Positions 11,238 to 23,400 of a stretch of 64,000 nt of DNA are shown piece after piece. The DNA is taken from positions 44,737,001-44,801,000 of the forward strand of contig NC_070616.1 of assembly GCF_027172205.1 (NCBI RefSeq), in the 5' to 3' direction. Origin of the DNA: Podarcis raffonei. Its lineage: Eukaryota; Chordata; Lepidosauria; Squamata; Lacertidae. Position 1 is the first letter of the stretch. Every line of letters begins with the position of its first letter. A model generated the notes under the pieces. That model was not told the origin of the DNA and did not search any database. It saw only the letters and a list, made by a program, of their open reading frames with translations. The position numbers were made by a program, and so were the translations under genes.

Positions 11238-13103
11238 TTTGAATCCATTGTGCAAGCTCTACTGCATGTGACTCAGAGCAGAGGTGCTTAATAGGAGATG
11301 GCCTCTCTACACCCATGATGAGGACAATCCACACCCTAACATTCTCCTTTGAAAGCCTTGCTGAAATGCTAGAATCCGCAAAGACTTCAACATCTCCTTT
11401 CACTTGGGCAGCTTGTTTCGGAGGGACCTTTTCACAAAGGACCCCTTGACTTTCAACTGCCTCACCTATAGCTTAAAAGGGTCAGCCAGATAGATCCTTC
11501 TGGGAATCTTACCAGGAAGGAGTCACAAAGGTGATGGATAACTCCAACTGCTCCTGTATTTGAAGACTTCATTTAGCTCTCAAGACCATGATTACCCAGT
11601 TTCCTTTTGAAAACCCCTAAGCCAGTCTTATGGCAGTGGGCCTCATCTATTATTATTTTTCATACTGTGTGGAAAAGTAATTTCTTGTGTCTGGCTGAGC
11701 CAGAGGAGAGAAATTTCCCTTGCCTATAAGGTTGCAGGCCTAGGCTCCACTTTTACGAGAGAGCAAGCCCATTGAATTCAACAGGACTGCCAAGTAAACG
11801 TGTTTAAAATCACATGATGGTGCTGCTTGCTTTGCATCTGTGGAACTGTCACTTGGTCCAGAATCTGCCTAAACCAAAATGCTTGGATGTGATCCTGTTG
11901 AAGCAAATCCAAGTTATTTGTATTAATTTAGGCTACAGATGGATGAAGTTGTAATAATTTTTCTCTCCTTGCCAAGCATCCACCCAGTGGGTTCAAGGAA
12001 AAAGCAAACCAATCCATCATCAAAACTGTGTTTTCTTGTTTTATTAAGAAAAAAGTTTTGGAACTGTTTGTACATTTAGCTATGGGACTCCCACTAATAA
12101 CTCTCAGATGTGAATTGTGCTCCTGTAGAAAGAGTACCGGTAATTTTTTTTCTCTGAGCAAAATTTATATGGTACAGTTGCTTGATCCAAACAAGTAATT
12201 GGGGATAACTGTTTTAATAAAACAGAATGAACATTTTAATGTGTTTTTCTTCCTGCCCTGGCTGTATGGAGTAATTTAAGATGTCATTACTTTTTAAATC
12301 ATGCAAATTATAAATTAGTATTTTCCTGCTTAGCAGCGACAACAACTGGTTATGTAACCACTCCAAGAGGGTGCAGGGTATGTAGTTTACATGAGGGCTA
12401 TTTACCAAGCACAGTCTTTGGTTCGGACCCTGATTCAGCATTTCAGAAAAGAGCTCAATTCAGTCCGAAGTGCAACTTGCAGTCTGAATACCAGTTCAGA
12501 AAAGCAATGCTTTGTGCCTTCCCTAATTCACTATTGTGTGTCGGGGGGGGGGGGCTATCCAGTTTTAAAACAATGGAATGCCTCCTGTTCTCTTATTTGT
12601 TCTACATCAATATCCCACCTTTGGAGGTAGAACAAAGGATGGGACTTTCATCTCTGCAAAGTAGGCCACATTTAGTGAACACAAAGGTCACCTCTCCATC
12701 CTCCAGGCAAGCAAGAGGGATCATCACAGTTCAAGGACACCTTCCAGCTGCCCAAAAGAACTCCCAGGGCTGGAAAGGGGGTCAGCCTGGGACGGAGAGT
12801 CCGGAGGGCCACATTTGGCCCCAACGCCCGAGGTTCCCCACTCCTAAGGTAAAATGATATCAAGGGTATCTCCTTCACCGAATCCTTGAAAATTGCTGGT
12901 GGTCTTGATCATGGCAGGCCCTTTAATAAACTCCCCCCCCCCAATAAAAAAACATACATTAATTGTATTTTAAAAACCAAAATCTTGCCTTTATATTGAG
13001 AAAGTTAAAAGCAATTTTATTTTCTTCAGCACTGGCAACATGAAAAAAAGGTGTGCTGTATTGTGGAAAGTGAGGGCCCAAGCCAAGCCACTGAAAAAGG
13101 ACC
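11238..13103. other. Intergenic stretch, no gene seen
   Basis: No exon or conserved motif is recognisable. A poly-G run lies near 12543-12553. A hAT-like piece (GGGCCACATTTGGCCCC, then GAGGTTCCCCACTCC) lies near 12800-12845. The rest is unassigned. Confidence 0.6.
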
Positions 13104-13380
13104 CTTAATTTGTTGGTTCTCAAACTTTTTTCTCTGGTCCACACTTTCAGGAAAAAAATTGCTCACGCCACACTCAACTTTTTACTGATAAGACATTGGG
13201 AAACAAAAAGAAACAACAACCAGCAGTGCTTGATTTATAACACAGTACACGACTACTTTATAATATGATAATGGGGGATATACCCCCCCCATATCATACC
13301 ACACTGAAATGTTCAAGGATTTGATTGTCCTTGAATCTTCCGCCCAACTTGCCATCCTCTCCACACCCTTGAGAACCACT
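13104..13380. mobile_element. hAT (Charlie-like) non-autonomous element
   Basis: The left end has GGTTCTCAAACTTTTTTCTC and the right end CCTTGAGAACCACTG, inverted termini of the CAGTGGTTCTCAA class. The left terminus is damaged and the flanking 8-bp duplication is weak. An element of the same class sits at 15138-15399. Confidence 0.6.
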
Positions 13381-13859
13381 GTTTTAACTGGTAAAATGCT
13401 AGGGGGGTGGGAAGAGTCTACTTATTCTGGGCCCAGAGAGTCGCCTGCCTGAGGCCACTTTGACCTCCACTGGCTTACCAGTGCAGGGCCAAGCATCAGG
13501 GCCTTTCCATGGGCCACCTCAAAAAGGGTTCCAGACCACACAACATCGGTGGACTAGAATTTAAGGTCTGATCTAGACAATCTTCCCCAAGCCCTTTGCT
13601 GTGCCAGGTGCCTAATTGCGGTTAGTTTGACTACAAACTGTGCTAATCATCACTATAGCGCCTTATTTTCTTGCCCTGCAGTTTCCATCCTTGAGAAAGT
13701 GATCAGGAGTGGAGTCGACAGGAAAATCAACACTAAGGCGTATCTTTTCCCCCTGTGCAAAACAACCTACACTCATATTTAAGAAATCTACACATTTTCT
13801 AAAACGATGTGCTTGACCCTGGAATGAATGAATATATTCAGCATTTCGCTTTATGTTTT

Positions 13860-14420
13860 GGACAGTGCGCGCAGCCGGCGCCCCCTCCTGCGATCGCGCC
13901 CCGAGGGCCTCCCTTTCCCCGCCCGCCCGGGCTATAAGGCGCCGTCGGCGCGGCCGTCGAGCAGAGGTGGGCCCCTTCTTGGCCATGGCGGCTCCGCGGC
14001 TCCGCTGGCTGCTGGGGGCGCTGCTGGCCGTGGCGGCCGCCCCGTCGCCGCCCTGCCCGCCGACGTGCGAGCCGGAGCGCTGCCCCGGGCGTTCGGCGCT
14101 GGCCTGCTCGGCGGCCGGCGGGGAGCTGCGGCCCGACCGCTGCGGCTGCTGCTGGGAGTGCGCGGGCGGGGAAGGGCAGCCGTGCGCCCCGGGCGGGCGC
14201 TGCGCCCGCGGACTCGCCTGCCGGAGGCCGCCGGGCGGAGGCGGCGCGCGCGGCACCTGCTCGTGCGCCGAGTCCCCGCTGGCCGTGTGCGGCAGCGACG
14301 GGCTCACGTACCGGAGCCTGTGCCACCTGCGCGCTGAGAACCAGCAGGCCGGCCGTCGGAGGGAGCTGCCTGTCATCGCCGTCCAGAAGGGCGGCTGCGG
14401 AGAAAAAGGTGCGCAACCCG
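13860..14420 (+). promoter_or_regulatory. HTRA4 CpG-island promoter and first exon
   Basis: The sequence changes abruptly from AT-rich to CpG-dense at about 13865 and stays so through exon 1. A TATA-like GCTATAAGG lies at 13930-13938, about 50 bp before the ATG. The start codon context GCCATGG (13982-13988) is a strong Kozak match. Confidence 0.7.
13985..14408 (+). CDS. HTRA4: HTRA4 exon 1 (signal peptide, IGFBP, Kazal)
   Basis: The exon has 141 codons plus one base; donor AAAAAG|GTGCGC. It is extremely GC-rich and encodes [19 protein letters not shown], a hydrophobic signal peptide, then the cysteine-rich IGFBP and Kazal modules ending VQKGGCGEK. An in-frame upstream AUG at 13853 exists, but it would put 44 Arg-rich residues before the signal peptide, so the ATG at 13985 is preferred. 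Confidence 0.92.
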
Positions 14421-17400
14421 GCGAGATGCCCGCGCTGGGAGAGCTTTCAAAGCGGCAGTCGGGTTGGCCGAGGAGGGAGAGCCGGCAGCCTCCCAGGCAA
14501 TCTACCTGGGAAGGCCAGCTGCCGGGGAGACGCAGCCGCAGGGCGGGGAGCTGCTGCCCGGCGGCGGGTTGTTCTCGGGGGCAACCCGAGGCTGGACTGT
14601 CGGCAGATCATCTCCCGACTGAGCCTTACGCTTCTCAGCGGAGTCCGCTCCCGGCTTCAGCCACTCGCGAACAAGTGCAGAGTCCTCAGAAGAGGAACGT
14701 CTGTGAAGCCATTTGGGGGACTGGCGGCTGAATTTATGGATGGATTGCTTGAGGTGACGTCGTCTCAGCTGCTGAGCCCCAAGTTAGAATTTTGGGCTCC
14801 TCTTTTCCTGCAAATGCTAGAAGTGAATTCTTAGCTTATTCAAATGTTGCAAAAAGGAAGGAATCTGTCCCTATGAACTGACTCCCTTAGGAAGCTGTTC
14901 TAGAAGTTTGCACTTTTCCTCTAGTTAACCCAAGGTTGCCTGCAGCAGCCTTCTACCCAGGTACTCTTCAGAGTTTGGCACAGGTATTACAATTCCCATC
15001 AGCTAGGATAGTTCATGGCTAGGGATGAGGGGAGTTGCAATCCAATAAAATCTGGTCCACTTTGATCCTTTCTGCATACACTTTATGTGTCCTTTGTGTA
15101 TTTCTTTTGTGTCAGGTGCAGACTCTAGACTGTAGAGCAGGCAATCTCAATCCATGGTCTATGGACCACACTTGGTCTGCAAACTTCATCCAGGTGTTCT
15201 GTGACATGTCTGGCTTTGTGGCTGAACATGGGAGATGGCACATTTATTGTAGTGCATATTAATCTTTAATCTTCATATTATTAATTGTAATACAGTTAAA
15301 TACAATGTACATTACAGTTGCTGCAACAGACAGAAAAATCATTAAATGATTTTTAAGTGGTCCATGAGGTGGGGCTGGGGTGGAGTTTGGGAACCTCTGC
15401 TGTAGAGCAGGGGAGAGTGGATCTATCAATAGCCTTGTAGTGATTTACAGTAGGTAAGCAAGACTCCTCTCAGCTCCTTAATTTTGAAAGAAAGCAGCTG
15501 TAGCGGAAAACCAGGAGTGGCTTTTCATGTGACAGGACTGAAAACAAATGCCTGGGCTAAGCATATGCCCAGAGGCCCCTTGCTCCATATTTCTAAGAAT
15601 ATGTTGCCATTCCGCTGCTCTCTTGCATCTTGCTCCAGCTAGAGGCTCTCTGGGATCCAGTATAAAAACAAAATAGATCCTGCCAGTCTGAAGTTTGCCT
15701 GTCCCCGCTTGCAGAGCATGTTGAGATCCAACTTTGTATTGGACAAGTGCCAGACACATCCCTTGCTTCACAGGTCTTGTGGACCCCAACAGTCTGCGGT
15801 ACAAGTTCAACTTTATTGCTGACGTGGTGGAGAAGATTGCTCCTGCCGTCGTGCACTTGGAACTCTTCCGCAGGTAAGCTCCATTAGTTAGAGGGAGAAA
15901 TTAGCCACTTGTCTGCCCATTAACTTTTTTTGCAGAGGTTATTCCTTGGTCAACTGTGGCGCTATAGGAGCTGCCTCTCCCAGCTCTTTAAAGCAGGCAT
16001 AGGCAAACTCGGCCCTCCAGATGTTTTGGGACTACAACTCCCATCATCCCTAGCTAACAGGACCAGTGGTCAGGGATGATGGGAGTTGTAGTCCCAAAAC
16101 ATCTGGAGGGCTGAGTTTGCCTATGCCTGCTTTAAAGCCAGGAGCTTCAGCCAAAGTAGTGAATGAGGCCATTTTCAGCCTGGGGGAAGGGTGGTCTTGT
16201 GTGGCAATGCTTAAGACATAGTCACCACGGCTTGCACACTTTTGTTTTATTTTATTACAGCAGCATATTGAACCTTGGTCACTTGGTTTAAGAAATCTTG
16301 GTCAGTTCATCATATGAGTTTTAAATGATTAATGAATCAATTGAATCTGCATACATTTGTTTGTAAATAAAAACAGTTTTTGAATAATGTAACCATATTT
16401 TAAACAATGCATGGTTGTGTGGCAGCAGGGCACCATGCAATGTGAGAGAGAATGCCTTTTCTAATATGGCCATTGGGGTTTTTAGAAATCAGAAACCATC
16501 AATTTTTTAAAAAAAGTTTCCCAGTTCAGAGGCACCTTTCCAGTCAGTACAAATATTATTTTTAATCAATTAATCCATCTGATTGCTCAGCAAAGCCTGC
16601 AAAGTGCAACTAAGCTATGTAATATGAAGGCACTTGATTGAGGCTGCAACACTAACTGCCTAGTGATTCCTGCTGGAGGGTTTTAGGAGATGGTGGAGGT
16701 GCCCTCTGCCAGCAGAAAAGCACTGCCTTGGTGTGGCCCCTGAGAAAGAGCTCGAGAGCTTCAAACTGGGCATTTGAAGGGCAAGGCAGAGCTGATGATG
16801 GTGGATCTCCGTAATCCGAAGTAAATCCATTCCTCTCAGGCCGCACCAGCATGGAGCTGGTGTAATTAATTTCTCTCCATTGCCCTCAAATGAGGATGGA
16901 TGGGAATTAATTAAATTTTACTGATATGTTATCTTCCACCTAGAAGAGCTTTTGACATGGAAATAGATCCACTGCTTGATTTTAGGATTACTAAGCAATT
17001 TGAAGCCAAATATTTCCATTAGCTGACTGCCCTGATTAAAGCTTGGCTTAATTTTTATTTGAGTTATTGTCTGATAGGATATAGTATAGTCAGAAGTACT
17101 ATGCATGGATAACTTAGGAGCAGATCTGAAACAGCTTTCAATGGGCATAATGTCATAATCAATGGGCTTAAGCATATAGTTTAGTACAGTGGTACCTCGG
17201 GTTAAGTACTTAATTTGTTCCGGAGGTCCATTCTTAACCTGAAACTGTTCTTAACCTGAAGCACCACTTTAGCTAATGGGGCCTCCACTGCCACTGCGCT
17301 GCCGGAGCACAATTTCTGTTCTCATCCTGAAGCAAAGTTCTTAACCCGAGGTACTATTTCTGGGTTAGCGAAGTCTGTAACCTGAAGCATATGTAACCCG

Positions 17401-20400
17401 AGGTTCCACTGTATTGGATTATGACCAAAGTCTTGTTTAGCTCCAGAAGACCCCATCAGCCACCTGGAGACTCAACTTGGGACCTTCTGCAAGCAAAACA
17501 TGTACCTGGTCACTGAGCTGCATCACTTCCCTTTATTTTCTTGTTTTTATATCAAACTTTGAACTATTGAGTGGTACAAACATGGATGTTATATGGGAAT
17601 TAGTTAGATTTGCAGAAGCTCATATGCCTAAAGAGCTTTCCTCTTAAATATGATTTGCAGTGTGAAGGTCATACTCCTCTCCTTTCCTCTCCTCTCCTCT
17701 CCTTTCCTCTGCTGTCTTGTATGGAAAGTTTGTTGTTGTTAATATTTATTTATTTATACATACACACATACATTACATACATACCCCGCCCATCTGGCTG
17801 GATTTCCCCAGCCACTCTGAGTGGCTCCCAACAGAATATTTAAAAAGCGATAAAATATCAAACATTAAAAACTTCCCTAAACAGGGCTGGCTTCAGGTGT
17901 TTTTGGTACCTTTTTGTATTTTGTTAATCAAAAGCTAAAGAGTAGGACAGATACAGTATTTGCAGAGCAGGCTCTTCCCTTCCAGCATAAGCCTAGATTT
18001 GTCCTGATTTTGCAAGTTTCTGCAATGTGCAGACCTTCCAGCAAGATGAAAGATGCTGGGTGAAATGTGTGCGTCTTGCTTTTCCTCCTGGACAGGCCAA
18101 ACAGTTTTTAAAACACATGGTATGTTTGGTCGTGTTTTTTTTTTCATGCATTCAGCTTTCACCTCATGCTATTTTCTTACTTTTTTTTAAAAAAAGCAAA
18201 CATTTTTATGGATGTTGCAAAATTGTTATGTAACATAGGTATGTTGGTGGCATGACAGATGCTGGCCAGTCAGACTCCTGCATTGCTCGCTTTTTCCCAT
18301 TGAAGTGGATATGTTTCTACCTCATACTGTACTTGCCCAAAGCTTGTCACAGGGAAGGAAAGGTTACATTTGGACTGATTTGTTGGCAGGGTAAACAGTC
18401 TCACTGCTCTAAACATGCTATATCTCCAGCCTCATTGCTCAGACCTTTGTTTTTACCTGTTTTAAACATGCGTTAATTTTATTTTTAATTGTATTAATCT
18501 GTTGCTGGGCTTTGAGAGGAAGGGTGGGATACAAATTGAAATGATAAATGAATGAATGCAGATTTTGTGGCTAGCGGTAGTGAATTTGTCTTTGTGTGAC
18601 CCTGTGGCAGGTCACCTTACACAAACAAAGAAGTCCTGGTATCCAGCGGTTCGGGCTTCATTGTGTCCGAGGATGGCCTGATCCTCACCAACGCCCATGT
18701 TCTCACCAACAAGCATAGGATCAAAGTGGAGCTCCAGAATGGCCACCAGTTTGATGCCAAGGTGAAAGATGTTGACCACAAACTGGACATCGCCCTGATC
18801 AAAATAGACCCCCAGGTGAGAACGGCTTTGTTTCTCAGCAGGACAAGAAACCCCCAAGGCTCAGACTCTTTCTTGTCATATTACAGTGGTGTAAAGAGGG
18901 TGGCAGAATTCATTCCATAAACTGGGCTGGTATTTGAGAGAGCAGAATCGAAGAAGGCCACTACAACTGCTGCCTCTCAAGCCTGCCGGTCCACACACTA
19001 GCTACTTATGGGCAGGAAGAAACAATGGTAGCTTCTCTGCCTACAAACTAGCCTGAATTGCCACAGGGGACCAGGTGAGTGACCCCTTTAAAAAATAAAA
19101 ACCATATTTTAAACCCTGTGCAGATGGCCCTCCCAGTCCTCCTGCTGGGCAAGTCCTCTGAGCTGCGTCCTGGGGAGTTTGTGGTGGCTCTGGGCAGCCC
19201 TTTCTCCCTGCAAAACACTGTGACAACGGGAATTGTGAGCAGCACGCAGAGAGATGGGAAGGAGCTTGGCCTTAAGGACTCCGACATGGAATACATCCAG
19301 ACTGACGCCATTATAAATGTAAGAGACTCGGGGTGGGGGGAGACGCTCCTCCAGCTCAAATGGGGCAGTCAGTAGCATTGCTGCCAGGAAGTTTGGTGAA
19401 GTTTTGGTTTGCCATTCTTCTTGGGTTTCTCCTTCTGTCTTGCATGCATGCCCGCCTTCTCTTTGATCTTGCAGTGGGTAGAAATGTATGAGGAGGGATT
19501 CTTTGAGGCTTGGGGAACCTCTAGCCTCCAAGCCAAATTTGGCCCCTGAGTTTCCCTCAAAACCACACTCCCCTGCCCCACCTCAACGTCATAATAACTG
19601 TAGGACTGCCAACATGCCATTGGGAGCCTTAAAGGGTGCTTCTGATAGTTCCTTGGAAAAGAGGCTTGTCGTTTGCACCAGTCAGCCGGTTGCCAGTGAC
19701 AGCCTGCCCAATCCACGGGGAGCTCCATAGCGCAGCCAAGCCCTGCCAGGAAATGGAGCTTGAAGCAGCACAAATCACCTGATTGGCAGCTACTTCAAGC
19801 CTGCTGAGACCAGTGGGGACCCTGCCCAAGGGGGGCTTCAAGTCAGCACCAATCAGCAGTAACTTCAAGCAATGCTTGCTTGGCCTTTGAGTTTTCATGG
19901 TTGTACAATTTGCCGTGCTGCAAGAGAAAAATGGGTCCTCTGACATTGTGTCATGTTGACAAGCAAGTGCGGCCCTGCCAGGGATGGGGGATCTGTTCTG
20001 ACCCACTTGGATATTCAGGCAGGCACATCTTTACATATACATTTTTGCTTCTTTGAAATGTGTTTGTCAGGGACCTTAAGTTCTATAGGAGAAACTGTTT
20101 CCATGAGTGCACAGAAGCACAGGTGGGGCCAGGGGTGGGAGCAGATGGTTGAGAAGCTGAAGCCAAGTCAGTCAGAGGCTGGGGCTTTTTTAGAGAGTGA
20201 CTTAACACACTACAAACCTAAGAAAATTCTGATGATTGTAGGCAAAATGGGCTGTAAACTCTTTGGAAGCGCATTGGCAAATGTTCCATCACCTGTGAAT
20301 TCTGTAAGAAGTGGATTTGGAATGCATTGATTAACCCCCTCTTCAATTCTGTTCTCTTTTGCAGTACGGAAATTCTGGAGGGCCATTGGTAAACCTGGTA

Positions 20401-23400
20401 AGATATTATTTTATTGTTTCTCACCTCTCATTTTTGTCTAAACTTAAAGTGTGTTTTTCTTTATCATTCTTCCACTAGCCACTATCTGTATTTTTTTGTG
20501 TGTATTTAAAAAAAAATACATTTATAGAGGAAATAATGTGATAAGAGAAAAAAGGTGTGAAAGGGGATGGAAATCCTTCCATTTGGCCACAGCAGCTGCT
20601 CTCTTTCCATTAGGATGGTGAAGTCATTGGAATGAACACCCTGAAGGTCACAGCCGGCATCTCCTTTGCCATCCCCTCTGATCGAATCCGCCAGTTCCTG
20701 GAAGATTATCACAATCGCTACATGAAAGGTAATAGGAAGCCTGTTTCTTGTTTTGTGAGGTAGGGCTCCCACGCAGACACTCCCTGTAGGCAGTAGAAAT
20801 GGCTGTAACTCAGCGGGAGAGCAACTGCTTTGCACCCCAGGATCAATTGCCAACATCTCCAGGCAGAGCAGGTAGACTCTTCTCTGAATCCCTGGAAAGG
20901 AGATTCCCACTTTCTTATGAATAGACGTGTTTTTAAGTCTATCAGAGAACCTTCTGTCTAGTTCACACAATCCCTCTGTCCTTTTTTTGAGTGCAGAGCA
21001 GGGGAACACCTGCTTGTTTAGGCCTTTGTGTACACAGAGAAAGAGAGGGGGCCAGACCCAACCTGTCCTTTCTTTTCATGACTTTGTTGAGAATGCTTCT
21101 AACTCTCATGTCTCTCTAGGGAAGATCAGACCCAAGAAAAAATACCTGGGACTCCGAATGCTCCCTCTCACTTTCAAGTAAGTCTTCAGTCCCACATCCC
21201 TGTCTTTCACCTGTGTGGCTCCCGCCTGGCCTCTGTGTTAGGCCAAGTTCATGTTAGTATTGCATGACTGAAGCCCCCCCCCCCCAATAAAGTTATTTGA
21301 GTACTCATTTGCCAGTGGTCACTCAGGACCTGTTCTGTAACCTGCCCCTTAAACCATTATTTCCTACCTAGTTCCTAAAACAGCTTAAGTGGGAAACTTA
21401 ATATTTGCTCAATAGGTAGAACTTGGGGAAATGTTGATGGTGGTGATGTCCTCAGTGTTCCTCTTTCAAGCTGCAGTAGGGCACCCCACCTCCCCAGACA
21501 AATTCAAACTAGTGAAGGGTGTGCAGTCTCCTCACACCCACCACCAATGCCCATGTATTGTCCCCTGCTGGCAGGAATGTTCCCTGGCAGCACTATCACC
21601 AGTTGTGGGGGGAGGGGTTGGGGGAGGCCATGGCTTGTTATACTCACCTCAGTTGTGCTGCTAAACACCTACAGTGTTTTGATTAGATTTGGGATTTCTG
21701 CATTTAGTGGGTAGACCACCTGATTGACTATACTGTCCTGATCTCTTCGCCTTAGTCTCATCCGTGAACTGAGACGGCGGGACAGGGATTTCCCAGACCT
21801 GAGCTCGGGTGTCTACGTCTACGAAGTGATTCAAGGAACAGCAGCTGCAAGGTAAAATATTAATTTCTACCCACCCATATACTATTGGGATTGGTCACAA
21901 AGTAAGACTGCTTGCCTTGCTTCTCTGGGAATGTTTCTGATTTAGAAATGCTGCTCTCACACACACTTTCTCTGCAATGATAGTACGGTGCTACCCAAGT
22001 TCTTGCAGAAAATGTTAAAAAACAAAAACAAAACTGCAGCACAGAACTGGATCTTGGCCACAGGGGCACACCTGTGCTATAAGTCAGCTTTGTTCAGCAC
22101 CCCCCCCCCCATATTTCATGCATTGATTTAAGTCCCTCAAACCCAGTAGTGAACTATGTTTTAATAACAGCATAACGGTGTATGTTGTGTTACCTGCATT
22201 AAACACTGGACATATTGCAAAGCAAGTGCCCTGCTGTTTAATTCAGCAACATCGGGGGGGGGGGGCTATGATTCTCCACACCTGCTGGAAGCCCTACTCA
22301 AGAGATAGACAGGGGCAGCTGATGTTTGAAGAGTGCACTCTGGCTTTGAACCAGTGCAGCGCTTAGCCAAGGCTGGCTGCAGCGTTTGTTATGGTGGTTC
22401 AGGTTGTGAATAAGGGTCAAGCACATTCTTGAAGAGGTAAAAGCCATCCTAGGCAAGTGGTACCAGTCCTCACCAGGCTGCTCTGTTTGCCTATCTGAGC
22501 AGAGGCACAAAATGTCATCCCTTCAAACTTTATTATGAGGGGGTCTTGCTGAAGCCAGTGAGTGAGCTGTTATTGCATCCAATTCCCTGTTCCCCATGGG
22601 ATTAAAAGAGAGAGAAACACTATATTCTTTATGAAGATTTGTACAGAGGTGCATTTACTAAACTGTTTGCATAACCATGGCTCACACGAGTCTTCTGGGA
22701 GCAGGAATAATTAGATAGGAAATAGCCCAGGGACAGCCTACCCACTTAGACCCCTCTGTGAATGTTAATCCCCAAGGCGGGCAGGAAACTAGGGCAGACT
22801 GAGGCAGCTGTAGAAGAGTTCCCTGTAGAGAGGATGTCTTAACAGCCTGCAGGTGTTTTGGACAACAGCTTCCCATCAGTACCAGCTGCTGGAGGAGATG
22901 TAATCCAAAACATCTGGAAGACACTGGGCTGGGGAAGGCTGCTGTACAGAGAAAGGCCTGAGTGAAGATCACAAAGTGTGCAAACTATGTTTCCAACCTT
23001 AGAACAAACTTAAGGTGGTTTTACAGTAACACTTTTAAAGCAAAATTAAAACAAAACCTAATAATCTGGATGTACACTAGGCTGGGCAATATGTTGATAT
23101 ATCAGCCAAAACCAGTTTGAAGTTCATTGTGTTGTTCCATATTTGAGCTGGCAATAGATTGCGAATCACAATGTGTGTAAGGGCTAGGCAATAACTCACC
23201 AACTAAACATCACGCTAGCTCACCAGCTAAACACGTGTTATCAATGTCCTGGCAACTGCTACTACTTAGGGGACTAAAACAGATAAATGGCAATATTTTC
23301 GATCATCACACATACAGTTTCAGCAGCAGGCAAGCCAAAATACATCCAAATGAGACTTTTGGTTTTGGGCTTGGCTACCAAATGATGGCACTCAGGACAC

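Noticed and set aside
13838-14416. Antisense and alternative-frame ORFs over HTRA4 exon 1
   Set aside because: They are shadows of the GC-rich exon; the plus-strand frame has the ordered cysteine modules.
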